From positions 1 through 32,559 of the forward strand of contig JALRFH010000057.1 in NCBI GenBank assembly GCA_023253715.1: 32,559 bases of DNA, read 5' to 3'. The notes below the pieces were generated by a model. It did no database searches. It saw only the letters and a program-made list of their open reading frames with translations, and had not been told where the DNA came from. The stretch is from Halieaceae bacterium. Lineage in GTDB: Bacteria; Pseudomonadota; Gammaproteobacteria; Pseudomonadales; Halieaceae. The position numbers were made by a program, and so were the translations under genes. This document shows positions 1 to 6,744 of this stretch, piece after piece (positions within the stretch are counted from its first letter, which is position 1; the number at the start of each line of letters is the position of its first letter).

Positions 1-2
1 CG

Positions 3-506
3 GCGTACATCGCGCCTGAAGTGCTCAAGCGTCAGGTGTACGATGGCAAGAGTGCTGATGTGTGGTCGTGTGGGGTGACGTTGTACGTCATGCTCGTCGG
101 CAAGTACCCGTTTGAAGATAAGTCGGATCCGAGAAACTTTCGACGCACGATTACAAAGATTTTCGCGTGCGATTACGCGTTTCCACCGAACGTCGAGCTC
201 AGCGACGGGGTTAAAGATTTAATTCGCCGCATTTTTGTCGTCGACGCCGCGAAGCGCATCGATGTGGCTGGGATACAAGCGCACCCGTGGTTCACGACAA
301 ACTTGCCCCTGGAATTGCTCGACGTCGACGCCGACGTGGACCAGTCGGATATGATGACGATTGAAGACATTCGTGCCATCGTCGACGAGGCTAAAACGCC
401 AGGCGAGACAACCGCACACGCAAACGCCGCGCACGCGCAAGAAGATATTGGTTTTAGCGGCGAATTCGAGGGCGAATTCGACGACGACGACATGCACGCC
501 GCGTGA
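3..506 (+). CDS. SnRK2-type serine/threonine kinase, C-terminal part (eukaryotic)
   Basis: This is the C-terminal half of a eukaryotic protein kinase, open at the left edge of the window. It begins at the APE motif of the activation segment (AYIAPEV) and continues through the DVWSCGVTLYVML block of subdomain IX, the RRIF..D..KRI block of subdomain XI and the HPWF end of the kinase fold. After the fold come a helix-like stretch containing MMTIEDIRAIVDEA and a tail rich in Asp and Glu ending DDDDMHAA. That order (kinase, SnRK2 box-like helix, acidic patch) is typical of plant and green-algal SnRK2 kinases of osmotic-stress and abscisic-acid signalling. In the family the acidic patch binds PP2C phosphatases. 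Bacterial Hanks kinases do not show this tail. The ATP-binding lobe and catalytic loop lie outside the window. It belongs to the eukaryotic segment, not to the bacterium that follows. Confidence 0.85.
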   Translation, partial: AYIAPEVLKRQVYDGKSADVWSCGVTLYVMLVGKYPFEDKSDPRNFRRTITKIFACDYAFPPNVELSDGVKDLIRRIFVVDAAKRIDVAGIQAHPWFTTNLPLELLDVDADVDQSDMMTIEDIRAIVDEAKTPGETTAHANAAHAQEDIGFSGEFEGEFDDDDMHAA

Positions 507-677
507 GCGGCGCGCGCGCCTTGTAAAATTATATACGTGTATATGCAGACTAATCTGTTAATTACAAGCACGCCAACGCGCGGCGAACTCATCTAATCGT
601 GTTTTGTACGTCTCTCCCTCTAAATGAAATCAAATAATGCATGCGCTCGCATAAGGACACAACAATCGGCAGCTCTC
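507..677. other. Intergenic space between two convergent eukaryotic genes
   Basis: These 171 bases separate the 3' ends of the kinase and the S10 gene. They are richer in A and T than the flanking exons, as expected for 3' untranslated regions. A TGTAA pentamer lies at 522-526 just after the kinase stop. This motif is the polyadenylation signal in several green algae, but one pentamer is weak evidence. I see no coding potential here. Confidence 0.4.
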
Positions 678-992
678 TTAAAGCTTGATTTCCACATCCA
701 CGCCAGACGGAAGTTCGAGCGCCATGAGCGCATCAATCGTCTGCGCCGTGGGCTGGTGCACGTCAATCAAACGGTGGTGCGTACGCGTCTCAAAGTGTTC
801 CCGGCTGTCCTTGTTCACGTGCGGCGAGCGCAACACGCAATAAATGCGGCGCTTCGTCGGCAACGGCACCGGGCCAGAGATGCGCGCCTCCGTGGCGGCG
901 GCGGCGGCGATAATCTTATCGCACGCGCTTTGCATGTGGTTCGTCTCAAACGAGCGAAGACGGATGCGGATCTTTTGCGCCGCAACCGGCGC
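678..992 (-). CDS. rps10: Plastid-type 30S ribosomal protein S10, 3' exon (eukaryotic nuclear gene)
   Basis: The product is a uS10 small-subunit ribosomal protein. It starts [10 protein letters not shown] and contains [47 protein letters not shown] and a terminal [11 protein letters not shown]. The RIYCVL, PTAQTID and GVDVE-KL wording is that of land-plant and green-algal plastid S10, which is nuclear-encoded. Cytosolic S20 and most bacterial S10 differ there. The open frame extends upstream only to an in-frame TGA (1017-1019) with a TTG and no ATG. Reading on the minus strand, the sequence upstream of GCGCCGGTT ends in CCACAG and has an ACTAAC branch-point-like motif about 40 bases earlier. 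I therefore read 992 as the first base of an exon after an intron. The transit peptide and any upstream exon are lost at the join with bacterial DNA. Confidence 0.82.
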   Translation of the reverse strand, partial: APVAAQKIRIRLRSFETNHMQSACDKIIAAAAATEARISGPVPLPTKRRIYCVLRSPHVNKDSREHFETRTHHRLIDVHQPTAQTIDALMALELPSGVDVEIKL

Positions 993-1045
993 CTGTGGAT
1001 GAATCGTAAAACACAATCACGAATACACGGTTAGTTTCCTCGTCT
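993..1045 (-). other. Probable partial spliceosomal intron of the S10 gene
   Basis: On the minus strand this stretch carries ACTAAC at about 1029-1034, then a T-rich run and CCACAG immediately before the S10 coding block. This is the usual order of branch point, pyrimidine tract and 3' acceptor. Its left part would be in the sequence replaced by bacterial DNA. It explains why the S10 frame is blocked upstream by a stop and lacks an ATG. Confidence 0.5.
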
Positions 1046-3709
1046 CGCGTCTCGCGCGTTGGAATACAGGTTGATGAAAATCTGCAGCAGTTTTTGTGGG
1101 TCGGCAAAGACCAATAGCTCGCGATCGCAGTCGTTGGTGAATGAGACATGTTTTGTGCCAGGGTCTAATAGAAGAAGATTGGCGGCCTCGTCGGCGCAAT
1201 CTGCCACATTACAAGGCGCCATACGATTGTCGCTACTCACGTCGCCCGCATGCGAGAAGCGGACCAAGGACTCGACGATACGTCCTATGCGTTGGGTTTG
1301 TTTCAGAATATCACTCGCGGTTTCATCGATTTCTTGTTTGGATTCGGCGTAAGCCAAGTTCTGAGCGAGGCAGGCAATGCCGGTAACGGGGTTGCCAACC
1401 TCGTGTGCGACGCCTGCGGCCAGTCGGCCAATCGAGGCGAGGCGTTCATTGTGCATAAGCTCATGTTCAAGCTGGACATATTCTGTGATGTCTTCCACCA
1501 CCATGACTCGGTCTCGGGCGGTCAGCGTGGCGTCTAAAATTGGCGACTTGTGCAAGCTGACCCACCGCGACTGTTTGTTGGGAATATGTACTTTTTGCCG
1601 CACGACTTGGTCGGTATCCTGCGTACTAAATTGGGTTAGTATTCGTCCCCAAGGTTCCGCGACCTCAGTAATGAAAGAGCCTAAGACATCGGCAGCGGGA
1701 ATTCGAGTAATGAACTCCATGCTTTCATTCCACATTAGAATCTCACCGTCACTACCTAACGAGCACACGCCGATGGGCAAGGTGTTGAGTGTTTCGCGGT
1801 AGTGATGTCGCAAGTTGTTAAGATCGGCGGCAAGCCCGGTGAACTGGAGCTGGGCACGATCGAGCTGCAGCTCGATTAAGTTGATGTCCTCGCTAAAGTC
1901 ACCCGAAGAGCTTGAATAGGGCAGATAACGACTGACCATCGAGTGAGCAACTGAGGGACCCAGTAAGCCAGATAAGTTGGCTTCAAGTCGCGCTCGAAGT
2001 CGGCGAAGTGCGTAAGGGCGCGATTCGTCTTGCTCAAATTGTAATTCGCGCATCGCCCGATTAACCTCGGCTCGCGCGGTGTCTTCGCCCAACCCAGCCG
2101 CGAGGTTGACGATGAATTCTTCTGCGCTGCGCAAGTTTAACGATTGCCTCGCGGGCCGATTTAAATCGTCCATAGAACAGATTTCGGCAGCAATTTTCTC
2201 TTCACGACTGGTTGGTAAGATCATCGACAGCGATAAAAACATTAGAATATTGACTGCGAGTGAAACGGTGGTTGTGATGGTTGTATCTAAACCCGTTGAT
2301 TCAAACCAGTCTGGATTCACAACGGGTTGTCCGAGTATGAGTGGCGCTAGTAACAACAAGCCCCAAATAAACAAACCGGCGCTCAGTCCGCCGAGCAATC
2401 CGATACGGTTCGCACTGGGCCAGTATAGCGAGGCAATAACGCCAGGCAGAAATTGTGCGGTTCCAACGAAGGCGATCAGTCCAAGTTGCGCCAGCGTTTC
2501 GCGGTGAGAGATGACCAAGAAAGAGGCAAAACCCGCCAAGATCAACAAGGCGATCAGCAGGCGTCTAATCCAGATTAATTGGCGATAAATGCCGTGCTCG
2601 GTATCCATCGGAATAATGCTTAGGGGCAGCACGAGGTGTTTTAAGCACATGTTGGAAAGCGCGAGTGTTGAGACGATTAAGGTGGCGCTCGCTGCCGATA
2701 AAGTGGCCACAAACGACAGCGTCAGTATGGTTGGAGACTGTGCTTGAATACCAATCCCCAATGCGGCGTATTCCGGAGCCAGGGGTTGGTTGGTTGCCAG
2801 ACTTGCCCAAGCGATCGGCAAGACCGGAAGACTCAGTGCTAACAAAAATAGGGGCAATGCCCAAGATGCGATGCGCAACTCTTCAACCTTGGGGTTTTCT
2901 GCGAAGATCATGTGAAAAATGTGCGGCATGCAGACAGTGCTCGCAAAAAATAGCATCAAAGCTGTTCGTGTCGAGGCGTCGGTGTCTTCCCGGATAGAGG
3001 GCACCAAAACGTCCCGGTTGGCTGTAAACCAGGCGTCAAAAGCATCGTAGCCTCCGAACACTTGCCAGACTATAAAGATTGCCGCTAGCGAAAATGCCAG
3101 CAGTTTCATGATGGATTCGAAGGCGATTGCGGTGACTAACCCGGTATTTCTGCTTTTGGATAAAGGATTCCTGGTGCCAAATAAAATCGCAAAGACAATC
3201 ACAATTAAACAAAACAAAAACGCCAAACCGTCATGCCGTTCAGATTCGAGTGTAACATCGGTCGCACCTGAAGCGATGATGTGGATGCTGTCGGCTACGG
3301 CCTGAATTTGTAGGGCGAAAAAAGGTAGCAAGGCCAAACACATCGCGATCGTTATACCGGCTCCGACGAATTCGCTACGAAACCGAAAAGTCAGTAAATC
3401 AGCCAGAGAGCTTAGCTGATAGATTCGGCACAGCCTAAGTACCGGCAATAGAATTAAGGCGCTGGCCATAAATGCCAGCGTTGCGCCCAAGAAATAGGTC
3501 AGGGCGCCGTAGCCCTCCCAATGGGCGAGTTCTACCGCGCCATTGGTCGCCATTGCCCCGGCAAATACTCCGAGCGATAAGATGTAAACGGCGGGGTGTT
3601 CGGTAATTTTCTTCGCAATCCAGCCTTTCTCAGCAGCGTGGGCGACACCGAATAAAATGCTGAGGTAGCCAACAATGGCAACCAGTGCCTGCCCTAAGCT
3701 AAAGCTCAT
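1031..3709 (-). CDS. cbrA: CbrA-like sensor histidine kinase with sodium:solute symporter domain, C-terminally truncated
   Basis: The first roughly 500 residues are a multi-helix SSF/PutP-type membrane domain, with segments such as AVYILSLGVFAGAMATNGAV and LADLLTFRFRSEFVGAGI. A helical linker follows, then a PAS domain at about 638-745 (NTLPIGVCSLGSDGEILMWN). A HisKA domain carries the phospho-acceptor His769 in RLAAGVAHEVGNP, and the HATPase domain is cut at its N box (INLYSNARDA, N884). SSF-PAS-HisKA is the CbrA layout. CbrA with CbrB controls carbon/nitrogen utilisation in Pseudomonas, where the order dksA-gluQ-cbrX-cbrA-cbrB is also found, as here. The ATG at 3709 overlaps the end of the small upstream ORF, suggesting coupled translation. 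The last part of the ATP-binding domain, and any cbrB, are replaced by algal DNA. Whether it transports a solute (histidine in Pseudomonas) is inference. Confidence 0.85.
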   Translation of the reverse strand: MSFSLGQALVAIVGYLSILFGVAHAAEKGWIAKKITEHPAVYILSLGVFAGAMATNGAVELAHWEGYGALTYFLGATLAFMASALILLPVLRLCRIYQLSSLADLLTFRFRSEFVGAGITIAMCLALLPFFALQIQAVADSIHIIASGATDVTLESERHDGLAFLFCLIVIVFAILFGTRNPLSKSRNTGLVTAIAFESIMKLLAFSLAAIFIVWQVFGGYDAFDAWFTANRDVLVPSIREDTDASTRTALMLFFASTVCMPHIFHMIFAENPKVEELRIASWALPLFLLALSLPVLPIAWASLATNQPLAPEYAALGIGIQAQSPTILTLSFVATLSAASATLIVSTLALSNMCLKHLVLPLSIIPMDTEHGIYRQLIWIRRLLIALLILAGFASFLVISHRETLAQLGLIAFVGTAQFLPGVIASLYWPSANRIGLLGGLSAGLFIWGLLLLAPLILGQPVVNPDWFESTGLDTTITTTVSLAVNILMFLSLSMILPTSREEKIAAEICSMDDLNRPARQSLNLRSAEEFIVNLAAGLGEDTARAEVNRAMRELQFEQDESRPYALRRLRARLEANLSGLLGPSVAHSMVSRYLPYSSSSGDFSEDINLIELQLDRAQLQFTGLAADLNNLRHHYRETLNTLPIGVCSLGSDGEILMWNESMEFITRIPAADVLGSFITEVAEPWGRILTQFSTQDTDQVVRQKVHIPNKQSRWVSLHKSPILDATLTARDRVMVVEDITEYVQLEHELMHNERLASIGRLAAGVAHEVGNPVTGIACLAQNLAYAESKQEIDETASDILKQTQRIGRIVESLVRFSHAGDVSSDNRMAPCNVADCADEAANLLLLDPGTKHVSFTNDCDRELLVFADPQKLLQIFINLYSNARDARRGN
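1034..1060. other. Chimeric junction: eukaryotic DNA to bacterial DNA
   Basis: Bases 1046-1060 encode NARDA, the conserved N-box core of a histidine kinase. Immediately below 1046 the kinase frame turns into RRGN and a stop at 1031-1033, instead of continuing through the G1 and G2 boxes that every HATPase domain needs. From 1034 downward the sequence fits the intron and exon of the algal S10 gene. The crossover is thus between about 1034 and 1060, in a GC-rich stretch with a repeated CGCGAGACG-like motif. Such a repeat could have allowed a false overlap during assembly or template switching. Confidence 0.8.
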
Positions 3710-3875
3710 CGGATGACCTTTCTAGCTGAAATAGGTAACTCACAATGACCAAGCCTGCCGCAAAGAGATGAGGCCGATACCACGCTGCATTGGCTTCAAA
3801 TAGCCAGCTCGTGAGCATTGGAAAAAATAAAAACAATAGGCCAAATATCAACAGCAGGCCTCGGGTACCTTGCAT
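3699..3875 (-). CDS. cbrX: Small membrane protein upstream of and overlapping cbrA (CbrX-like)
   Basis: This 58-residue ORF starts at ATG 3875 (MQGTRGLLLIFG) and ends in the dipeptide EL at a TAG. It overlaps the cbrA ATG by 11 bases in another frame. It has two hydrophobic segments: about residues 7-25 (LLLIFGLLFLFFPMLTSWL) and 37-49 (LFAAGLVIVSYLF). The short linker between them contains FEANAAWYRPH. In Pseudomonas a small ORF named cbrX sits at this exact place, between gluQ (yadB) and cbrA, and cbrA translation is coupled to it. Size, overlap and neighbours match; I did not compare the sequence directly. It lies 21 bases after gluQ, so it belongs to the dksA-gluQ transcript or has its own weak start. 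Without the synteny it would be called a hypothetical two-helix protein. Confidence 0.72.
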   Translation of the reverse strand: MQGTRGLLLIFGLLFLFFPMLTSWLFEANAAWYRPHLFAAGLVIVSYLFQLERSSDEL

Positions 3876-3896
3876 CGCTCAAGTCCGTCAAAAAGG

Positions 3897-4787
3897 TCAG
3901 TTTATGATACTTTGGCCCTTTTGTAACCGAGGTTCCGGTAAGCGCCAGTGTTGTATCGCCCTCGCAATCAATGATTGGGGGTTGTCGGAGGGGAGCTGTG
4001 CTCCTAGCTCCAGCCCTAAGTGCTGTATCGCGCGTTGTAAATTCTCCAGCGCTTGGGTGTTATCAAGTCCGGTGGCGCCAGTTTGCTTGCTGAGTTTTTT
4101 GCCTTCTTCGTTAAGTACCACGGGGATGTGAGCGAACCGAGGCGGGCGTTGCTCCAGCAGGGCATACAAGGCTAATTGCCGTTGGGTTTCGTGTAATAAA
4201 TCATCGCCGCGCACGATGTCTGTGACCTTTGAATCAACATCATCAACGACGACCGCTAGTAAATAGGCGGGCAGATCATCGCGGCGCCAGATGATGGCAT
4301 TGTCGAAAGTGCGTTTTGGTGTCTCGACAAGGCCATAAACGCGGTCAATAAAATTTAGGTCAGTAAGGGGTAGTGCAGCGCGCAAGTTGTTATTGCGGGC
4401 CCCCAGATTTTTCTTGTAACAGCCCGATGTGCAGCGTCCGAGTTCATCTTGTTGGCGCCTAGGGCATTCGCAATAAAAGGCCTGGCCCGCGCTAATAAGC
4501 TGCTGGCATGTGTCCCGGTAACGCTGCCAATTATTGTGTTGCCAGATGGTGGCGATATTGCTCTGGAGGCCATGACTTGCCAAACATTTTATGATGCTGT
4601 CAGCCGCGCCGTCGACCTCTCTAGGGGGGTCGATATCTTCAAGGCGCAAAAGCCACTGGCCTTGGTTGTACTGGGCGTCAAGATAGCTAGCCAGCGCCGT
4701 CGTGAGCGAGCCAAGATGAAGTGGGCCGGTTGGAGAGGGCGCAAAGCGACCACGGTAGCGAACTACATCTGTGGTCGACATGCTCAC
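3897..4787 (-). CDS. gluQ: Glutamyl-Q tRNA(Asp) synthetase
   Basis: GluQ activates glutamate and attaches it to the queuosine base at the wobble position of tRNA-Asp. The protein (296 residues) is a GluRS catalytic core without an anticodon-binding domain, the family's usual size. It has the start RYRGRFAPSPTGPLHLGSL with the HIGH-like HLGS signature. A Cys cluster, YCECPRRQQDELGRC, matches the zinc site. GDDLL follows, and the KMSKS-like motif is KKLSKQTG. The most plausible start is GTG at 4787, because GAGG at the end of dksA is about ten bases upstream; ATG 4781 is the alternative. It follows dksA by six bases, the normal gammaproteobacterial pair, and is co-transcribed with it and probably with the cbrX-like ORF. 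Confidence 0.93.
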   Translation of the reverse strand: MSMSTTDVVRYRGRFAPSPTGPLHLGSLTTALASYLDAQYNQGQWLLRLEDIDPPREVDGAADSIIKCLASHGLQSNIATIWQHNNWQRYRDTCQQLISAGQAFYCECPRRQQDELGRCTSGCYKKNLGARNNNLRAALPLTDLNFIDRVYGLVETPKRTFDNAIIWRRDDLPAYLLAVVVDDVDSKVTDIVRGDDLLHETQRQLALYALLEQRPPRFAHIPVVLNEEGKKLSKQTGATGLDNTQALENLQRAIQHLGLELGAQLPSDNPQSLIARAIQHWRLPEPRLQKGQSIIN

Positions 4788-4793
4788 GGGCGT

Positions 4794-5225
4794 TTAGCCT
4801 CGCTCTTGTTTCTCTTTGATTTCTGCAAGCGTTTTGCAATCAATGCACAACTCTGCCGTAGGTCGTGCCTCGAGGCGCTTGATGCCAATTTCTACACCAC
4901 AGGCGTCGCAGAAACCGTAATCGTCTTGATCAATACGTTCGATGGTTTGATCGATTTTACGAATTAATTTGCGTTCCCGATCGCGGGTGCGCAATTCAAG
5001 ACTGAACTCTTCTTCTTGAGTTGCACGATCAGCGGGATCCGGAAAATTGGCCGCTTCGTCTTTCATATGTGATACCGTGCGGTCGACTTCCTGCATCAAT
5101 TCAGAACGCCAGTTTTGCAGAATCGCCTTGAAGTGCGCGAGCTGCTCATCACTCATGTACTCTTCGCCTTTTTTTGGCGTGTAAGGAGTGAAGTTTTTAA
5201 AGTGTGTGTCGTTACTTGGAGCCAT
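4794..5225 (-). CDS. dksA: RNA polymerase-binding transcription factor DksA
   Basis: DksA enters the secondary channel of RNA polymerase and, with ppGpp, adjusts rRNA, amino-acid and stress promoters. The 143-residue protein has a long N-terminal coiled coil. Its tip carries the DPADRA form of the DxxDxA motif, needed for activity. A complete four-cysteine zinc finger follows (CDAC, then CIDC, near residues 110-135), so this is the canonical zinc-containing form. The length is close to the 151 residues of E. coli DksA. The ATG at 5225 precedes MAPSNDTHFKNFTPY. It is the first gene of a minus-strand group with gluQ and the cbr genes. The 120 bases upstream separate it from a divergent peptidase and must hold its promoter; I could not pick out clear -35 and -10 boxes. 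Confidence 0.95.
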   Translation of the reverse strand: MAPSNDTHFKNFTPYTPKKGEEYMSDEQLAHFKAILQNWRSELMQEVDRTVSHMKDEAANFPDPADRATQEEEFSLELRTRDRERKLIRKIDQTIERIDQDDYGFCDACGVEIGIKRLEARPTAELCIDCKTLAEIKEKQERG

Positions 5226-5347
5226 GTTTAAAGTCCACGTAGTTCAATTAAAAACTGTCGTTACGCGCAGTCTTGGGCCGGTACCACGAAGCCCTTTCTG
5301 AGCGGGCGCTGAAACTACCAGATAAATGGCAAATGGGCTAGTATTTG

Positions 5348-6121
5348 ATGATATTTTTTGCGACGAATAAGGCAGAATTTGTGAAAAACAGTGACGCTTC
5401 CCAGTTTTCTGCTGATTTATCGGTCTTGTTCGGGATTTCTGAATCGCATGTGATCGAGCGTGATGGACTGCAATTGCAAGCGGAGGTCTTGGATGCCTTT
5501 CACGCCTTGGCTACCGAGGCTCGTGCCGAGGGTTTTGAGCTGAGTGCAGCGAGCAGTTACCGGTCATTTGCCCGACAAGCGCTTATTTTTAATGGCAAGA
5601 TGCGTGGTGAACGTGTCGTGCTCGACGATAACGATCAGCCTTTGGATCAAAGCCACTATTCCGACAGTGCCTGGTTGCACGCAATTTTGCGGTTTTCAGC
5701 TTTACCTGGTACCTCTAGGCACCATTGGGGGACCGATCTTGATGTCTATGATCGGGCCGCGCTAAGTGGTGCTTTGCAACTCACTGTTCAGGAATCACGC
5801 ACTGTGTTTGCGGACTTGCATGCGTGGCTGGATGAGCGGATGGCGCTGGATCAAAGCTTTGGTTTTTTCAGGCCCTACGGGAGAGATCGGGGCGGTGTAT
5901 CGCCAGAGCCTTGGCATTTGAGTTACGCACCCTTGTCTGCGTACTATGAGGACAGAGTGACGCCCACCGTTTGGCGCGAACTGATAAATGGGATGGGTAG
6001 TGTGATAGAGGGCTGGACGCTGATTGATCACCAGCTGGAGGAAATCTTTGATCGATTCGTAAGGGTGCCACGCGAGTGGCGCCCCGACCATTACCGATCG
6101 GGGCAGGCACCAGAGGTTTAG
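5348..6121 (+). CDS. M15 family D-alanyl-D-alanine carboxypeptidase-like protein
   Basis: The protein has the VanY/M15B signature. [12 protein letters not shown] is followed by the zinc-ligand region [13 protein letters not shown] (His and Asp ligands) and by EPWHLSY with the third, C-terminal His ligand. The family trims D-Ala from peptidoglycan stem peptides or cleaves related dipeptides. No signal peptide or transmembrane segment is evident, unusual for an enzyme acting on mature wall. It may therefore handle recycled cytoplasmic peptides, which would fit the nearby mpl, or its start may be misjudged. ATG 5348 has no good ribosome site. GTG 5381 has AAGG eight bases upstream and is an equally good start. 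The stop overlaps that of the convergent pyrophosphatase gene by three bases. Confidence 0.83.
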   Translation: MIFFATNKAEFVKNSDASQFSADLSVLFGISESHVIERDGLQLQAEVLDAFHALATEARAEGFELSAASSYRSFARQALIFNGKMRGERVVLDDNDQPLDQSHYSDSAWLHAILRFSALPGTSRHHWGTDLDVYDRAALSGALQLTVQESRTVFADLHAWLDERMALDQSFGFFRPYGRDRGGVSPEPWHLSYAPLSAYYEDRVTPTVWRELINGMGSVIEGWTLIDHQLEEIFDRFVRVPREWRPDHYRSGQAPEV

Positions 6122-6657
6122 TGACGTTCTTCTTCGTCGAACTTAGCAACCGCTTTGACGATGGCATCGCGAGCATCTTGCGCTGTGCCCCAACCATCGA
6201 CTTTGACCCACTTGCCAGACTCTAGGTCTTTATAGTGCTCAAAAAAGTGTTTGATCTGATTGATCAACAGTGGCGATAAATCGGTCACTTCTTTAACGTC
6301 TTTGTAGACGGGCGTTAGCTTGTCGACGGGTACTGCGATCAATTTAGCGTCGTGGCCAGCTTCGTCGCTCATTTGCAGAATGCCCACAGGGCGGCAACGA
6401 ATCACGCTGCCGGGTACTACTGCATGAGGGGTTTGAACCAATACGTCTAATGGGTCACCATCATCCGCTAAGGTGTTGGGGATGTAGCCATAGTTACAGG
6501 GGTAAAACATAGCGGCTGACATGAAACGATCAACCATGATCGCGCCGCTGTCGTGATCGACTTCGTATTTTACCGGGTCGCTGTGCGCGGGGATTTCGAT
6601 GATAACGTTGACATCATCAGGGATATTTTTTCCTGGTGGGATTAGGCTTAAGCTCAT
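6118..6657 (-). CDS. ppa: Inorganic pyrophosphatase (family I)
   Basis: The enzyme hydrolyses pyrophosphate to two phosphates in the cytoplasm. The sequence from ATG 6657 ([15 protein letters not shown]) gives 179 residues, close to the 176 of E. coli Ppa. It includes [15 protein letters not shown], the metal-binding signature around [10 protein letters not shown], and [11 protein letters not shown], all typical of the bacterial hexameric family. AAGGA lies eight bases upstream of ATG 6657; the frame is open further upstream but without a ribosome site. It sits downstream of the phosphofructokinase gene on the same strand, separated by a hairpin with a T-run, so it probably has its own promoter or is reached by read-through. 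Confidence 0.95.
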   Translation of the reverse strand: MSLSLIPPGKNIPDDVNVIIEIPAHSDPVKYEVDHDSGAIMVDRFMSAAMFYPCNYGYIPNTLADDGDPLDVLVQTPHAVVPGSVIRCRPVGILQMSDEAGHDAKLIAVPVDKLTPVYKDVKEVTDLSPLLINQIKHFFEHYKDLESGKWVKVDGWGTAQDARDAIVKAVAKFDEEERH

Positions 6658-6708
6658 CTCTTGGGTCCTTGTTGAATCACGGGCTAATTTTCGCGCGCGA
6701 AGTGTAGC

Positions 6709-6733
6709 AAAAAGGCCGTGTTTTAGCACGGCC
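6709..6733 (-). terminator. Rho-independent terminator after the phosphofructokinase gene
   Basis: A perfect seven-base stem (GGCCGTG and CACGGCC, 6714-6720 and 6727-6733) with a six-base loop is followed, on the minus strand, by five T residues (A-run at 6709-6713). It lies 12 bases past the phosphofructokinase stop and before the ppa start, so it should separate the two transcripts. Confidence 0.85.
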
Positions 6734-6744
6734 CGCATCTGTGG

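Noticed and set aside
3-506. Kinase as a bacterial Hanks-type Ser/Thr kinase
   Set aside because: The SnRK2-like C-terminal helix and acidic tail, and the plastid S10 next to it, point to a green alga.
1031-1060. The stop after NARDA read as a natural frameshift or shortened sensor kinase
   Set aside because: No reading frame downstream restores the G1/G2 boxes, and the sequence after the break matches an algal S10 gene. A join, not a frameshift, explains it.
1250-1802. Plus-strand ORFs opposite the sensor kinase
   Set aside because: They are antisense shadows of a gene with clear PAS and HisKA motifs.
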